Assembly: GCF_043641555.1 (NCBI RefSeq)
Contig: NZ_JBHZRJ010000001.1
Coordinates: forward strand, 744,001 to 808,000
Length of the DNA stretch: 64,000 bases
Source: Saccharospirillum alexandrii_A
GTDB lineage: Bacteria > Pseudomonadota > Gammaproteobacteria > Pseudomonadales > Natronospirillaceae
Direction of reading: 5' to 3'
Under the pieces are notes generated by a model. That model was not told the origin of the DNA and ran no database searches. It saw only the letters and a list, made by a program, of their open reading frames with translations. This document shows positions 7,379 through 15,908 of the stretch, piece by piece. Each line of letters starts with the position of its first letter. Positions within the stretch are counted from its first letter, which is position 1. The translations under genes and the position numbers were made by a program.

Positions 7379-7634
7379 GAGCGAATGGGCCCGCCTTAGC
7401 GCCATGCCGGCCATCTAATAAACCTCTTTCCAGAGGGGGCCCGTCAACAATTTCTTAAAGCCCTGGCTTGCCCCGGGCCTGCCCGGATCGTTATAGTTAG
7501 CCTGGTTATATTAGAGAAAAATAAATTAAGCTCGTCTGTGCCTAAATGAACCTATTGCATGCTGGGTATGGGGGAATCCCTCTCCCCACCTGAAGCACGT
7601 GCACTAGATGTTTTGATCACCAGCTTGGTGGAAT

Positions 7635-8882
7635 ATGGAGAGAACAATGGAGGCCAGGATCGAGTTGGGAATCAGAGTTAACGGCTCACAGATTGCCCTG
7701 CAACTCATACAAATTTTCCTGGTCGGCCTCACCATCGGGATGACGCGTGTCGTGATCCCTGGGCTGGCAGAGGTCGAGTTTGGCCTAGAGGCACAGTCGT
7801 TTTTCCTGCTCACATCCTTTGTGGTTGTGTTCGGTGCTGTCAAAGCGGTTATGAACCTGTTGGCCGGTAAGTGGAGTGAGCATTTCGGTCGCAAACGGGT
7901 TTTGGTTGCGGGCTGGCTGATCGCGTTGCCAATTCCATTTTTATTGTATTGGGCGCCCAGTTGGAACTGGATCATTGTGGTAACGGTGCTGTTGGGGTTT
8001 AACCAGGGCCTCGCATGGTCTATGGCCCTTAACAGTAAGCTGGATCTGGCCAAAACATCTCAAAAGGGCGTGATCAACGGAATCAACGAGTTTTCCGGTT
8101 ATGCGGCGGTAGGCATTGCGGGGGTCGTAACGGCCGTTGTCGTCGAGGCATTAGGCACCCGGCTGGGATTGCTGGTCTTCAGTTTGACGGTGATCAGTTC
8201 CGGGTTGTTGCTGGCTCTGTTTACCGTGGTGGAAACACTGCCCTGGTCAAAGCTACATCAGGCTAATAGTCAACCATCTTCTGATGTGTCAGACCAGTCA
8301 CTGGGCCAGCTGTTCCGCTACGCTAGCCTCGAAAGTAAGCCTTTGATGGCGCTGAATCAGGCCGGTCTGGTTGAGAAGTTTACCGACGCCCTGATCTGGA
8401 TTTTCTTGCCCGTTTTTTTCCTGCAGCAGGGGCTGACGCTGGTTCAGGCCGGCTCAATCATTGCCGTTTATGGAGTGACCTGGGGCGTTTTACAGCTGAT
8501 AACCGGGCCCCTGTCTGACCGGATTGGCCGGAAAGGGCTAATCGTTTGGGGCATGGTTTTTTGCGGAATTGCCGTGCTTGCCATACCCCTGACGTCAACG
8601 GTCGGTCTGTGGACTGCAGAGGCGGCTCTGGCGGGAATTGGCATGGCGATGCTGTATCCGAATCTGGGCGCTGCAGTCGGCGATTTTGCACCGCCTCAGT
8701 ACCGGGCATCGCTGGTCGGCATTTACCGGTTCTGGCGGGATTCCGGCTACGCCTTTGGAGCCTTGCTTATGGGAGTTCTTGCACAGTGGTCGCAAAGCAT
8801 GGTGATGCCATTTGTGTTTGTCTCGGGCTCAATGCTGTTGTCCGCCATTGGGGTTCAGTTCTGGCTGCCAAAGCGTCGTTAG
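7635..8882 (+). CDS. MFS transporter
   Basis: A 415-residue inner-membrane carrier with about twelve hydrophobic helices. The family loop signature between helices 2 and 3 reads GKWSEHFGRKRVLVAG, and the symmetrical loop in the second half reads GPLSDRIGRKGLIVWG. The ATG at 7635 has a GGAG-like site upstream and a second ATG twelve bases later. The substrate cannot be read from sequence. It stands alone, convergent with the TRAP operon. Confidence 0.88.
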   Translation: MERTMEARIELGIRVNGSQIALQLIQIFLVGLTIGMTRVVIPGLAEVEFGLEAQSFFLLTSFVVVFGAVKAVMNLLAGKWSEHFGRKRVLVAGWLIALPIPFLLYWAPSWNWIIVVTVLLGFNQGLAWSMALNSKLDLAKTSQKGVINGINEFSGYAAVGIAGVVTAVVVEALGTRLGLLVFSLTVISSGLLLALFTVVETLPWSKLHQANSQPSSDVSDQSLGQLFRYASLESKPLMALNQAGLVEKFTDALIWIFLPVFFLQQGLTLVQAGSIIAVYGVTWGVLQLITGPLSDRIGRKGLIVWGMVFCGIAVLAIPLTSTVGLWTAEAALAGIGMAMLYPNLGAAVGDFAPPQYRASLVGIYRFWRDSGYAFGALLMGVLAQWSQSMVMPFVFVSGSMLLSAIGVQFWLPKRR

Positions 8883-9015
8883 CACAGATCCAGCAGTCAT
8901 CTTTGGCTACACCATTGTGTGCAGCCAGGGGAAGCCGAGAGGACTGGCCAGTGAATAGGCGAATATCACTGATTGTGGCAAATAGGCCGCGCCTAGGTTA
9001 CTGCTATTGGTGTTC

Positions 9016-10332
9016 TTAATTAATCATGCCCGGCAACCAGGTCGCAATCGGCGGGAAAATGATCATCAGTGCCACCAGTAGCATGGAACACAGAATATAG
9101 GGGATCGCCGCTGTGTAGATTTCCCTCATGCTGGTACCGGCCGGTGCCACGCCTTTCATCACAAACAGCAGTAAACCAAAGGGCGGGGTAGTGAAGCTGA
9201 TTTCGAGGGCCAGCAAGATGATGATGCCAAACCAGATCAAGTCAAACCCCAGGGTTTCTGCCAGCGGAAAGAAGAACGGGACGGTCAGCATCATGATGGA
9301 AATCTGCTCCATGAAGGTGCCGAGCAGCAACAGCACACCGAACATGGCCAGGAGCATGTAAATCGGGGCCAGGTCGTAGGAGGTTGCCCACTCGATCAGA
9401 CCGCTGGAGGCTCCCGAAAATGCCAGTAGCTGGCTGAACGTGGCAGAACCGAAGACGATCAAATAGGCCATCAGGGTAACTTTCAGCGATCCGCTGACGG
9501 ATTGGGTGAACACGGCCCAGCTCATCTTGCGATAGACGAACCCCAGAATGATGACACCCAGAGCACCGAAGGCGGCGGACTCGGATGGGGTTGCCAAGCC
9601 GGTCAACATCATCATGACGATGATAACCATGACGCCTACCATAGGGATGATGTCGGTTAGTACCAGTTTGATTTTTTCCAGAAAAGGGACTGGTTCCAAC
9701 TCGTACACTGGCGCTGCGTCGGGGTCGAGTCGGGTGCGTACCCATATGGTCACTATGTAAAAAAGTGCCAGTATCAAGCCCGGTATGATGCCGGCAATGA
9801 GCAGCTGCGCAATGTCGATCTTTGCCAGAGTACCTAGCAGTACGGCCAGCGCTGAGGGTGGAATAATGATAGCCAGCCCGCCGGTTCCCAGGATGGGGCC
9901 GATCGACATGTGCTTTTTGTAGCCTCGCTTGGTCATTTCCGGTACCAACAACGAGCCCATCAATGCGGTTGACCCCATGGATGAACCACTCAGAGTGCTG
10001 AACGCCGTACCGCCAACGACGGTGACATAAGAAAGCCGCCCGGGCACCTTACCCATAAGCTGATCGATGGCGTTGAACATCTTCATGCCCAGCCCCGAGC
10101 GGAAAAACAATTCACCCATTAAGAGAAACAATGGAATGGGAACCAGACTGAATTTGGAGAGGGAGCCGAATCCATTGTTAAGCAATTGAATAATGCCATT
10201 CTGGCCTCCCATGAAATACCAGGAGCCAATCACGTTGGCGGCTAGGAATGCTAGCGCGATGGGCGTACCGATGCCCATAAAAAGAACGATAAGTGACAGC
10301 AGAAAACCGAGTGCAAAATACCATTCCATCAT
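9016..10332 (-). CDS. dctM: TRAP transporter large permease, DctM type
   Basis: This 438-residue, highly hydrophobic protein is the translocating subunit of a sodium-driven tripartite transporter. The typical TRAP-L segments are present, including GGTAFSTLSGSSMGSTALMG and LGTGGLAIIIPPSALAVLLG. It is last in the order leuC, leuD, dctP, dctQ, dctM and overlaps the small permease gene by 4 bp. Co-transcription with a LeuCD-type enzyme suggests the imported acid is a substrate or relative of that pathway. Confidence 0.93.
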   Translation of the reverse strand: MMEWYFALGFLLSLIVLFMGIGTPIALAFLAANVIGSWYFMGGQNGIIQLLNNGFGSLSKFSLVPIPLFLLMGELFFRSGLGMKMFNAIDQLMGKVPGRLSYVTVVGGTAFSTLSGSSMGSTALMGSLLVPEMTKRGYKKHMSIGPILGTGGLAIIIPPSALAVLLGTLAKIDIAQLLIAGIIPGLILALFYIVTIWVRTRLDPDAAPVYELEPVPFLEKIKLVLTDIIPMVGVMVIIVMMMLTGLATPSESAAFGALGVIILGFVYRKMSWAVFTQSVSGSLKVTLMAYLIVFGSATFSQLLAFSGASSGLIEWATSYDLAPIYMLLAMFGVLLLLGTFMEQISIMMLTVPFFFPLAETLGFDLIWFGIIILLALEISFTTPPFGLLLFVMKGVAPAGTSMREIYTAAIPYILCSMLLVALMIIFPPIATWLPGMIN

Positions 10333-10844
10333 TCTTTGATCCCCGCTTCACCGCTGTGCAAAATGTCTTTTCCGACAACAAATTTAAAGAACTCGGTGGC
10401 CATCAGGAAAAAACAAAAAGGAAAGACGATGGTGAGTATCCATTTGGGTACAAAGAATGCCCGTACATCGTAGTCGCTCCGGGTGATGTTCTGAACGACC
10501 AGGTCATAGCCTTTCCAGGCCAGAACCAGACACACCACGACGCAGAACATAGAGACTGCCCGGCTGTGAATGTTCAGGAAGGACTTGGGCAGTGTTGCCG
10601 TGAATAATTCGATATAGACATGCCCTTTCTCTCTAACCAGCCAGGGCGCGCCGAGCAGGGTAAGATAGAACATGGCGTATTCGGTTGATACGAAAAACCA
10701 GGCTGAAGGCTGCAGGCCAAGGTTACGTAAAACGACCGTCAATACAATGGCCACCATCAGCCACACCAGCATAGCGCCGGCGATGATGGCTAGAAAATCG
10801 ATCAGGGCTTTGTAAGCCTTGCTGGCAATTCGCATGGTATTCAC
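10329..10844 (-). CDS. dctQ: TRAP transporter small permease, DctQ type
   Basis: A 171-residue protein with four predicted membrane helices, the normal DctQ architecture, including WFFVSTEYAMFYLTLLGAPWLVREKGHV, in which the conserved E and the GHV after helix 2 are visible. It bridges the binding protein and the large permease. It overlaps dctM by 4 bp and follows dctP after a 63-bp gap that contains a strong hairpin. Confidence 0.92.
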   Translation of the reverse strand: MNTMRIASKAYKALIDFLAIIAGAMLVWLMVAIVLTVVLRNLGLQPSAWFFVSTEYAMFYLTLLGAPWLVREKGHVYIELFTATLPKSFLNIHSRAVSMFCVVVCLVLAWKGYDLVVQNITRSDYDVRAFFVPKWILTIVFPFCFFLMATEFFKFVVGKDILHSGEAGIKE

Positions 10845-10863
10845 CTGCTAGCAACCTAGAAAC

Positions 10864-10889
10864 AGGCACGGCAGATGACTGCCGTGCCT
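10864..10889 (-). terminator. intercistronic hairpin between dctP and dctQ
   Basis: A perfect 11-bp stem, AGGCACGGCAG / CTGCCGTGCCT, with an ATGA loop lies in the gap after the binding-protein gene. On the transcribed minus strand only a short T run follows. It probably attenuates transcription or protects the dctP mRNA, raising binding protein over permease, as in many solute-binding operons. Confidence 0.75.
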
Positions 10890-10907
10890 TTTATGGCTTG
10901 GGTCGAA

Positions 10908-11924
10908 TTAAAGTTCGTTGAACATTTCTACCAGTGAATCGTAGTGTTCCAGTCCCATTGGGTGGCGTTCCATCAGGCCGCGCATCCGGTTCCAGGTTGC
11001 TTCACGTGCAGATTCAGAAAATTGCGCGCGCACATCGCCTTCAAGTTCAACAATCTGCATGCCATTGGCGATCATTTCTTCGCGTTGTACTTTGGCATCT
11101 TCCTGCAACGTCAGGGCGCTGTTGCGCTCATGTTCGATAGCTACTTCCTGAAGGATGGTCTGGGCTTCTTCGCTCAAAGCATTCCAGCTGTCGAGGTTAA
11201 TGATGACGCCCATGTCAGTCGAGAAAAACGAAGGTTCAATCCGGTAGTTCAGGAAGCGATCCCAGTTTAGGTCCGCCAGGCCAATCTCAGTCCAGCCTGT
11301 GGCGTTTACCACGTTACGCTCCAGCGCTGAATACACATCGGTCGTTGGCAAACTAATAGGTTCGGCACCCAGGTAGTCGCGAAAGAATGCATCGTATACC
11401 GGGTTGGAGCGCAGTTTCAGCCCGTCGACACTCAGGCGGCCATCGTCGCCAATAGTGGGTTCATCGACGGTGTACAGGTTGTAGCTCACACCACTCTCAA
11501 ACCAACCTAAATAGTAGACGCCCATTTTTTCCTGGTGGATCTGATTCAACAGATCGATGCCGCCGCTCTCACGGGCATAAATGGCGTTCGTATTAGAAGC
11601 AACCATGATGTCGCGCTCCGGTACGGTACCGCCGTAGAAGCTGGCCGCTGTATACGCCATATCGACAATACCGTTGCGCACTGCATCGGGTTGTTCACTC
11701 AGGCCAATGACTTCCGGGCCACCACGTACATCAATTTCAATGACGCCCTCGCCACGCTCGTTCACCATATCGACAAACTGCAGAAAGCTGCGGGTGTAAA
11801 TCAGCGAGGTGTTGAAGGCATGAACAGCGGTAATGCGCTCTTCAGCCGATGCGATGCTTGTGACCGACAGGGACGACACCAGGCCAATGGCCAGGGCTGT
11901 TTTTTTCAGGAATGACTGCTTCAT
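10908..11924 (-). CDS. dctP: TRAP transporter periplasmic substrate-binding protein
   Basis: This 338-residue DctP-family protein starts with a Sec signal peptide (basic MKQSFLKKT, hydrophobic core, cleavage near SIASAEE). The mature part contains the carboxylate-binding region GLKLRSNPVYDAFF, whose arginine normally clamps a substrate carboxylate, and the following PTTDVYSALERNVVNATGW segment. It is third in the operon, 100 bp downstream of leuD. The ligand is presumably an organic acid or amide metabolised by the cluster. Confidence 0.93.
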   Translation of the reverse strand: MKQSFLKKTALAIGLVSSLSVTSIASAEERITAVHAFNTSLIYTRSFLQFVDMVNERGEGVIEIDVRGGPEVIGLSEQPDAVRNGIVDMAYTAASFYGGTVPERDIMVASNTNAIYARESGGIDLLNQIHQEKMGVYYLGWFESGVSYNLYTVDEPTIGDDGRLSVDGLKLRSNPVYDAFFRDYLGAEPISLPTTDVYSALERNVVNATGWTEIGLADLNWDRFLNYRIEPSFFSTDMGVIINLDSWNALSEEAQTILQEVAIEHERNSALTLQEDAKVQREEMIANGMQIVELEGDVRAQFSESAREATWNRMRGLMERHPMGLEHYDSLVEMFNEL

Positions 11925-12024
11925 TATTATTACCTCTCGTTGTTATGAATCCGGGGGCTGCCTGTTGTTCTGTTAGCCGGAATACTGGCTAGGTTGGCAT
12001 GGTCCGGTTTTTTTGGGGTTTGCG

Positions 12025-12672
12025 TCATCGATTGTCGCGGGCGATCAGCCCGGGTGCTCCTTCCGGCTGGCCCTGAGTCCAGGGATACCGTGTTTGATAC
12101 GTCAACAGAAAGTCGTCAATCTTCGACCTGTATCCTTCGGTCAGATCAATATCATCCCAGCCGTTCAGCAATTTGGTCTTCCACACCGCATTGATGTCGA
12201 ATGGGATAATCTGGTCAGCAAAGCGAATCTGTTGGCTTACCAGATCTATGCTGATGGGGGTTGGTTCATATTCGAGTGCTTTCAGCAATCGATCGGCGTC
12301 AGCTTCGCTCACGAGCGCCGGCAACAGCCCATTATTTACCGCGTTTGATGAGAAAATATCGCCAAAGCTGGGGGCGATGACACATCGGAAACCATAATCG
12401 ACCAGGGCGTATACGGCCGCTTCACGCGAAGAGCCCGCGCCGAAGTTGCGACGCGTGACCATGATTTCAAAGTGCTCTGCGCCAGGCTGGTTTAAGATGA
12501 AATCGTCTGACGGTCTGCCTCTGTCATCGTGACGCAGGTCGTACAGCAGGAACTGACCGTACCCCACCCGGCGCGGCTCTTTCATAAATCGGGCGGGTAT
12601 CAGCTGGTCGGTGTCGACGTTGCTTCTCACCAGCGGGCAAGCAGGGGCCGTCAATTGGGTAAACGGTGTCAT
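12025..12672 (-). CDS. LeuD-type hydro-lyase small subunit
   Basis: This 215-residue swivelling domain of an aconitase-superfamily enzyme starts at MTPFTQLTAP (ATG at 12672), overlapping the large-subunit stop by 4 bp. The family landmarks NVDTDQLIPARF and RNFGAGSSREAAVYAL are clear. It assembles with the large subunit to hydrate or dehydrate a malate-type diacid. The context is a catabolic, GntR-controlled, TRAP-linked operon with no other leucine genes, so isopropylmalate isomerase is less likely than a (di)alkylmaleate or citraconate hydratase. Confidence 0.88.
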   Translation of the reverse strand: MTPFTQLTAPACPLVRSNVDTDQLIPARFMKEPRRVGYGQFLLYDLRHDDRGRPSDDFILNQPGAEHFEIMVTRRNFGAGSSREAAVYALVDYGFRCVIAPSFGDIFSSNAVNNGLLPALVSEADADRLLKALEYEPTPISIDLVSQQIRFADQIIPFDINAVWKTKLLNGWDDIDLTEGYRSKIDDFLLTYQTRYPWTQGQPEGAPGLIARDNR

Positions 12673-14081
12673 GACTGGGGGAACTCCTGAAGCAAGATGC
12701 GCACATCGGCGAGGTGCCCGGCAACAGCCGCTGCCGCGACCATGGCGGGCGACATGAGATGCGTGCGGGAACCCAGACCCTGGCGGCCTTTGAAATTCCG
12801 GTTGGTGGACGAGGCGCAACGTTCACCCGATGCCAACTGATCGCCGTTCATGCCGACGCACATGGAACAACCCGATTCGCGCCATTCCAGCCCGGCGTCA
12901 ATGAAGATGTGATCCAGCCCCTCGGCCTCGGCTTGTGCCTTTACCTGAGTTGACCCGGCAGAAATCAAACCGGGTACCTTGCTCTTACGACCTTTAAGTA
13001 CCGCCGCTGCCGCGCGAAGGTCTTCGATGCGAGCGTTGGTGCATGAACCAATGAATACGCGGTCTATGACAATGTCGGTTAAAGCCTGGCCCGGTGTCAG
13101 GCCCATGTAGTCAATGCTGTCGCGATGTTGCCGGGCTTTGTCGGGAGAGTGCTCGTCATCCGGGTTGGGTACCCGGGCGGTAATCGGCAGTGCCTCTTCA
13201 GGCGACGTTCCCCAGGTGACCTGAGGGGCGATGCTGGTGGCATCAAGTTCCACCTCACGGTCAAAGACCGCATCTGCATCGGTAGCCAGAGTTCGCCAAC
13301 AGGCCGCGGCCTGCTCAAACTCGTCGCCTTTCGGCGCCAGTGGGCGGTCTTTGAGGTAAGCGAGGGTTTTGTCGTCCGGTGCGATCATGCCGCAACGGGC
13401 ACCGCCTTCAATGGACAGGTTGCACAGGGTGAGTCGGGCTTCAACACTGAGTTCGTCGATGGCCGAACCGGCGTACTCGATGGCGTAGCCCCGGGCGCCA
13501 TCCGCCCCCAGCTGTGATATCCAGGCCAGGGCAATGTCTTTGGCGGTTACGGCTGGCGACAGGGTGCCATTGATGCGAATGCGCAGTTGTTTGGGTTTGT
13601 TTTGCCACAAGGTCTGAGTCGCTAGGACATGCGCCACTTCCGAGGCGCCAATACCAAACGCCAGGGCACCCAGTGCACCGTGTGTGGAAGTGTGGCTGTC
13701 GCCGCACACCATCACCAGACCGGGCTGCGTCAGCCCAAGCTCGGGTCCAACAACATGGACAATGCCCTGGCGTGAATCGTCCAGCCCAATCAGAGGTACC
13801 CCATGGGTCCCGGTGTTGGTGATCAGTTGTTCGATGACGCTGCGTGTCTTGTCATTCACCCTCGTCAGCGAGCGTGAATGGGTTGGCACATAGTGGTCGG
13901 CAATGCCCAGCGTCAGCTCGGGGTGACGCACGGACAGGCCGCGCTCGGCCAATTTGTTGAAGGCGTGAAACGACCCTTCGTGAGCCAGATGCCGGTCGAC
14001 CCACAGCAAGCTCTGGCCTTCATCATTCTGGCAGATTTCATGGCTTTGCCAGATTTTATCGAACAAGGTCTGTCTGCTCAT
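12669..14081 (-). CDS. LeuC-type hydro-lyase large subunit (4Fe-4S)
   Basis: This 470-residue large subunit starts at MSRQTLFDKIWQSH (ATG at 14081); the frame is open to 14126, but that extension has no family sequence. It has VCGDSHTSTHGALGALAFGIG, the cluster ligand region FIGSCTNARIEDLRAAA, and CSMCVGMN near the C terminus with the remaining cysteines. The length fits LeuC. It is first in the operon, downstream of a strong promoter overlapped by a GntR-type operator. Aerobic 2,3-dimethylmalate or citraconate hydratases share this architecture, so the substrate is open. Confidence 0.9.
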   Translation of the reverse strand: MSRQTLFDKIWQSHEICQNDEGQSLLWVDRHLAHEGSFHAFNKLAERGLSVRHPELTLGIADHYVPTHSRSLTRVNDKTRSVIEQLITNTGTHGVPLIGLDDSRQGIVHVVGPELGLTQPGLVMVCGDSHTSTHGALGALAFGIGASEVAHVLATQTLWQNKPKQLRIRINGTLSPAVTAKDIALAWISQLGADGARGYAIEYAGSAIDELSVEARLTLCNLSIEGGARCGMIAPDDKTLAYLKDRPLAPKGDEFEQAAACWRTLATDADAVFDREVELDATSIAPQVTWGTSPEEALPITARVPNPDDEHSPDKARQHRDSIDYMGLTPGQALTDIVIDRVFIGSCTNARIEDLRAAAAVLKGRKSKVPGLISAGSTQVKAQAEAEGLDHIFIDAGLEWRESGCSMCVGMNGDQLASGERCASSTNRNFKGRQGLGSRTHLMSPAMVAAAAVAGHLADVRILLQEFPQS

Positions 14082-14169
14082 GTCGCTTCCACGCTGCCCG
14101 AAAGGCCAGGCTACTTTGATCGCCAATCACTTGCCCGACAGGCTGAGACCATCAAGGCGATCATTTAAA

Positions 14170-14189
14170 TGTATTAGAAATAGTACAAT
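14170..14189. promoter_or_regulatory. GntR-type operator upstream of the leuC-like gene
   Basis: The 20-bp imperfect palindrome ATGTATTA-N4-TAGTACAA is almost identical to the site at 15113-15132. It lies just downstream of the predicted -10 element of the leuC promoter, where a bound repressor would block initiation. Confidence 0.75.
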
Positions 14190-14194
14190 TAAAG

Positions 14195-14222
14195 GTATAC
14201 CAAGGTTTTCAGGTCTGTCAAC
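14195..14222 (-). promoter_or_regulatory. sigma-70 promoter of the leuCD-TRAP operon
   Basis: On the minus strand there is TTGACA (14217-14222), a 16-bp spacer and TATACC (14195-14200). It points to the leuC-like gene 114 bp downstream and is followed directly by the GntR-type operator. Confidence 0.7.
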
Positions 14223-14257
14223 TCTCTCATTGCAATCAGGGGTTACGGGCGAGTGAA

Positions 14258-15049
14258 TTAACCGTCGAGAGGGTCAATGGTCTGCCAGTAGCGGTCGTCT
14301 TCCGAGCCAGCCCGGTTCAGGTCGATCTGAATTCGATAGCGATCGGGGCGGTAGAGGGCTTGCAGGTGTTCAACCCCATTGCCGGCTTTATCGAACACAA
14401 CCCGGGTGAGTGATATAAGGGGAGAACCTACTGAAACATCCAGAGCACGGGCCACGTCTTTGGTGGCCAGCGTTGCCGAAATGCTTTGGGAAGCGTGATC
14501 TACATGGACGCCGCTGCGTTCAAGCAAGACGAATAACGGGGTGCTGGCCAGGTCGCTTTCGCTGTAATTGAGCGCAATTCGTTCAGGGACGTTGGTGACC
14601 AGATAAGAAAAGGGTTTGTCTTCTGACAAACGCACCCGGATGGAGCGCTGGGTTCGATCGTTATCGCCGAGCCCGAGCCGTTCGCGAATCGTTTCAGACG
14701 GTTGCTCATACACGAACTCAAGCAGTCGAACCCGCGAGTTCTCACCCAGCTTGACCATGTTCGGCAGTAAATTGGAAACGCTCGCCGTCATCACCGTAGC
14801 GCCTACAGGGCGCTCGCACACGCGGGTACCAATGCCCGGTTTTCGGTAAATCAGGCCTTCTTCGGTCAGGGCGTCCATGGCCCGGCGAACGGTGACGCGC
14901 GACACTCGATGTTCTTCTGCCAGCTTCAATTCGCCAGGTAACTTGGTCCCGGGTGCCATGCGGCCATTCACGATCGCGTCTTTGAGCAGTAAAAACAACT
15001 GATGCGACTTGGTGCCGCCAGGTCCGCCTGAGTGAAGGGGTGCATCCAT
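14258..15049 (-). CDS. GntR/HutC family transcriptional regulator
   Basis: A 263-residue regulator with an N-terminal winged helix-turn-helix (about residues 15-85, with APGTKLPGELKLAEEHRVSRVTVRRAMDAL) and a C-terminal UTRA effector-binding domain (about 100-255, including PFSYLVTNVPERIA and PLISLTRVVFD). It lies between the two arms of the catabolic cluster. Near-identical palindromes overlap the promoters of both arms, so it most likely represses both until a pathway intermediate binds the UTRA domain. Confidence 0.92.
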   Translation of the reverse strand: MDAPLHSGGPGGTKSHQLFLLLKDAIVNGRMAPGTKLPGELKLAEEHRVSRVTVRRAMDALTEEGLIYRKPGIGTRVCERPVGATVMTASVSNLLPNMVKLGENSRVRLLEFVYEQPSETIRERLGLGDNDRTQRSIRVRLSEDKPFSYLVTNVPERIALNYSESDLASTPLFVLLERSGVHVDHASQSISATLATKDVARALDVSVGSPLISLTRVVFDKAGNGVEHLQALYRPDRYRIQIDLNRAGSEDDRYWQTIDPLDG

Positions 15050-15083
15050 GGAAGTTCCTCGTTGACACTGAGACTGTCTTTAC

Positions 15084-15113
15084 TTGACAGGTCACAGGTA
15101 TAGCACATATAAA
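15084..15113 (+). promoter_or_regulatory. sigma-70 promoter of the tautomerase/imidase arm
   Basis: TTGACA at 15084-15089, an 18-bp spacer and TATAAA at 15108-15113. The GntR-type operator begins at the end of the -10 element, the same arrangement as in the leuC promoter. Confidence 0.7.
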
Positions 15114-15132
15114 TGTATTAAGTATAGTACAT
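15113..15132. promoter_or_regulatory. GntR-type operator upstream of the tautomerase gene
   Basis: The palindrome ATGTATTA-AGTA-TAGTACAT matches the leuC site in both half-sites. It is placed at the predicted transcription start of the plus-strand operon and 64 bp upstream of the divergent regulator gene, so it may also give autoregulation. Confidence 0.75.
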
Positions 15133-15196
15133 TAGAATAAGACAAAGGCTGCGGATGCCCGCTGCATCACCACGGCCGCTTTGGAGAGAATCCACT

Positions 15197-15754
15197 ATGC
15201 CAATGCTTCAGGTCAACCTGCTTAAAGGCTATAGCCCGGAGATCAAGCACCGTCTGATGCGCGCGCTGACTGGCGTGGTCAGAGGCATCACCCAAGCCAC
15301 ACCCGACGCCATCACGGTTTGGATTCATGAAGTCGGGTCCGACCAATATAGCCGGGGAGGAGAGTCGCGCCAGCCAGGTGCGGGTGCTCCCGATGCTGCC
15401 GCCGTGGTCGCCGATTTTCTGGCTGCTATGGAGGCACGGGACCTCGAAAAGGCAGAAACCTATCTGGCGGCCGACTTCGTCATGTCGTTTCCCGGCAGCG
15501 GTGAACTCCGCTCACTGGCGCAACTGGTCGACTGGGCCAGGGGGCGCTACCGGTACGTCAACAAAACGATCATCGCGACCGATGTCGCCTTCGGCATGGA
15601 CACCACCGTTGTCACCACGCACGGTACCCTGGCCGGCGAATGGCCGGATGGACGCGCTTTCAGCGGGGTTCGGTTCATCGACCGCTTTGAACTGCAGGCG
15701 GGACTTCTGGTTCGTCAGGACGTCTGGAACGATCTGGCCATTGCGAATGAGTAA
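15197..15754 (+). CDS. tautomerase / SnoaL-like fusion protein
   Basis: The protein has 185 residues from ATG 15197, with GGAGAG upstream. Residues 1-60 resemble a 4-oxalocrotonate tautomerase subunit, with the catalytic proline directly after Met (MPMLQVNLLKGYSPE) and a TPDAITVWIHEV strand. Residues 75-185 form an NTF2/SnoaL-like domain (FLAAMEARDLEKAETYLAADF through DRFELQAGLLVRQDVW). Proline-1 tautomerases interconvert enol/keto or unsaturated acids, and SnoaL domains often hold hydrolases or isomerases. It is the first gene of the plus-strand arm. The substrate is unknown. Confidence 0.8.
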   Translation: MPMLQVNLLKGYSPEIKHRLMRALTGVVRGITQATPDAITVWIHEVGSDQYSRGGESRQPGAGAPDAAAVVADFLAAMEARDLEKAETYLAADFVMSFPGSGELRSLAQLVDWARGRYRYVNKTIIATDVAFGMDTTVVTTHGTLAGEWPDGRAFSGVRFIDRFELQAGLLVRQDVWNDLAIANE

Positions 15755-15908
15755 GACCGCCGTGGATAGGCTTTCGACGCGCATGACGTGGAAATGGAAC
15801 TCCGGCGCCGCCGGTTCCGACTGAGACACACTGCGACAAGCCGCCGTTGGCTTATCGCGCCTGTTCGCACATTACAATGACAATGCACTTATCTGGATAA
15901 AATGACTT

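Noticed and set aside
12025..14081. LeuCD as leucine biosynthesis genes
   Set aside because: The motifs fit LeuCD, but there is no leuA or leuB, the operon continues into a TRAP transporter, and a catabolic-type GntR operator overlaps its promoter. I kept the family call without the leu gene symbols.
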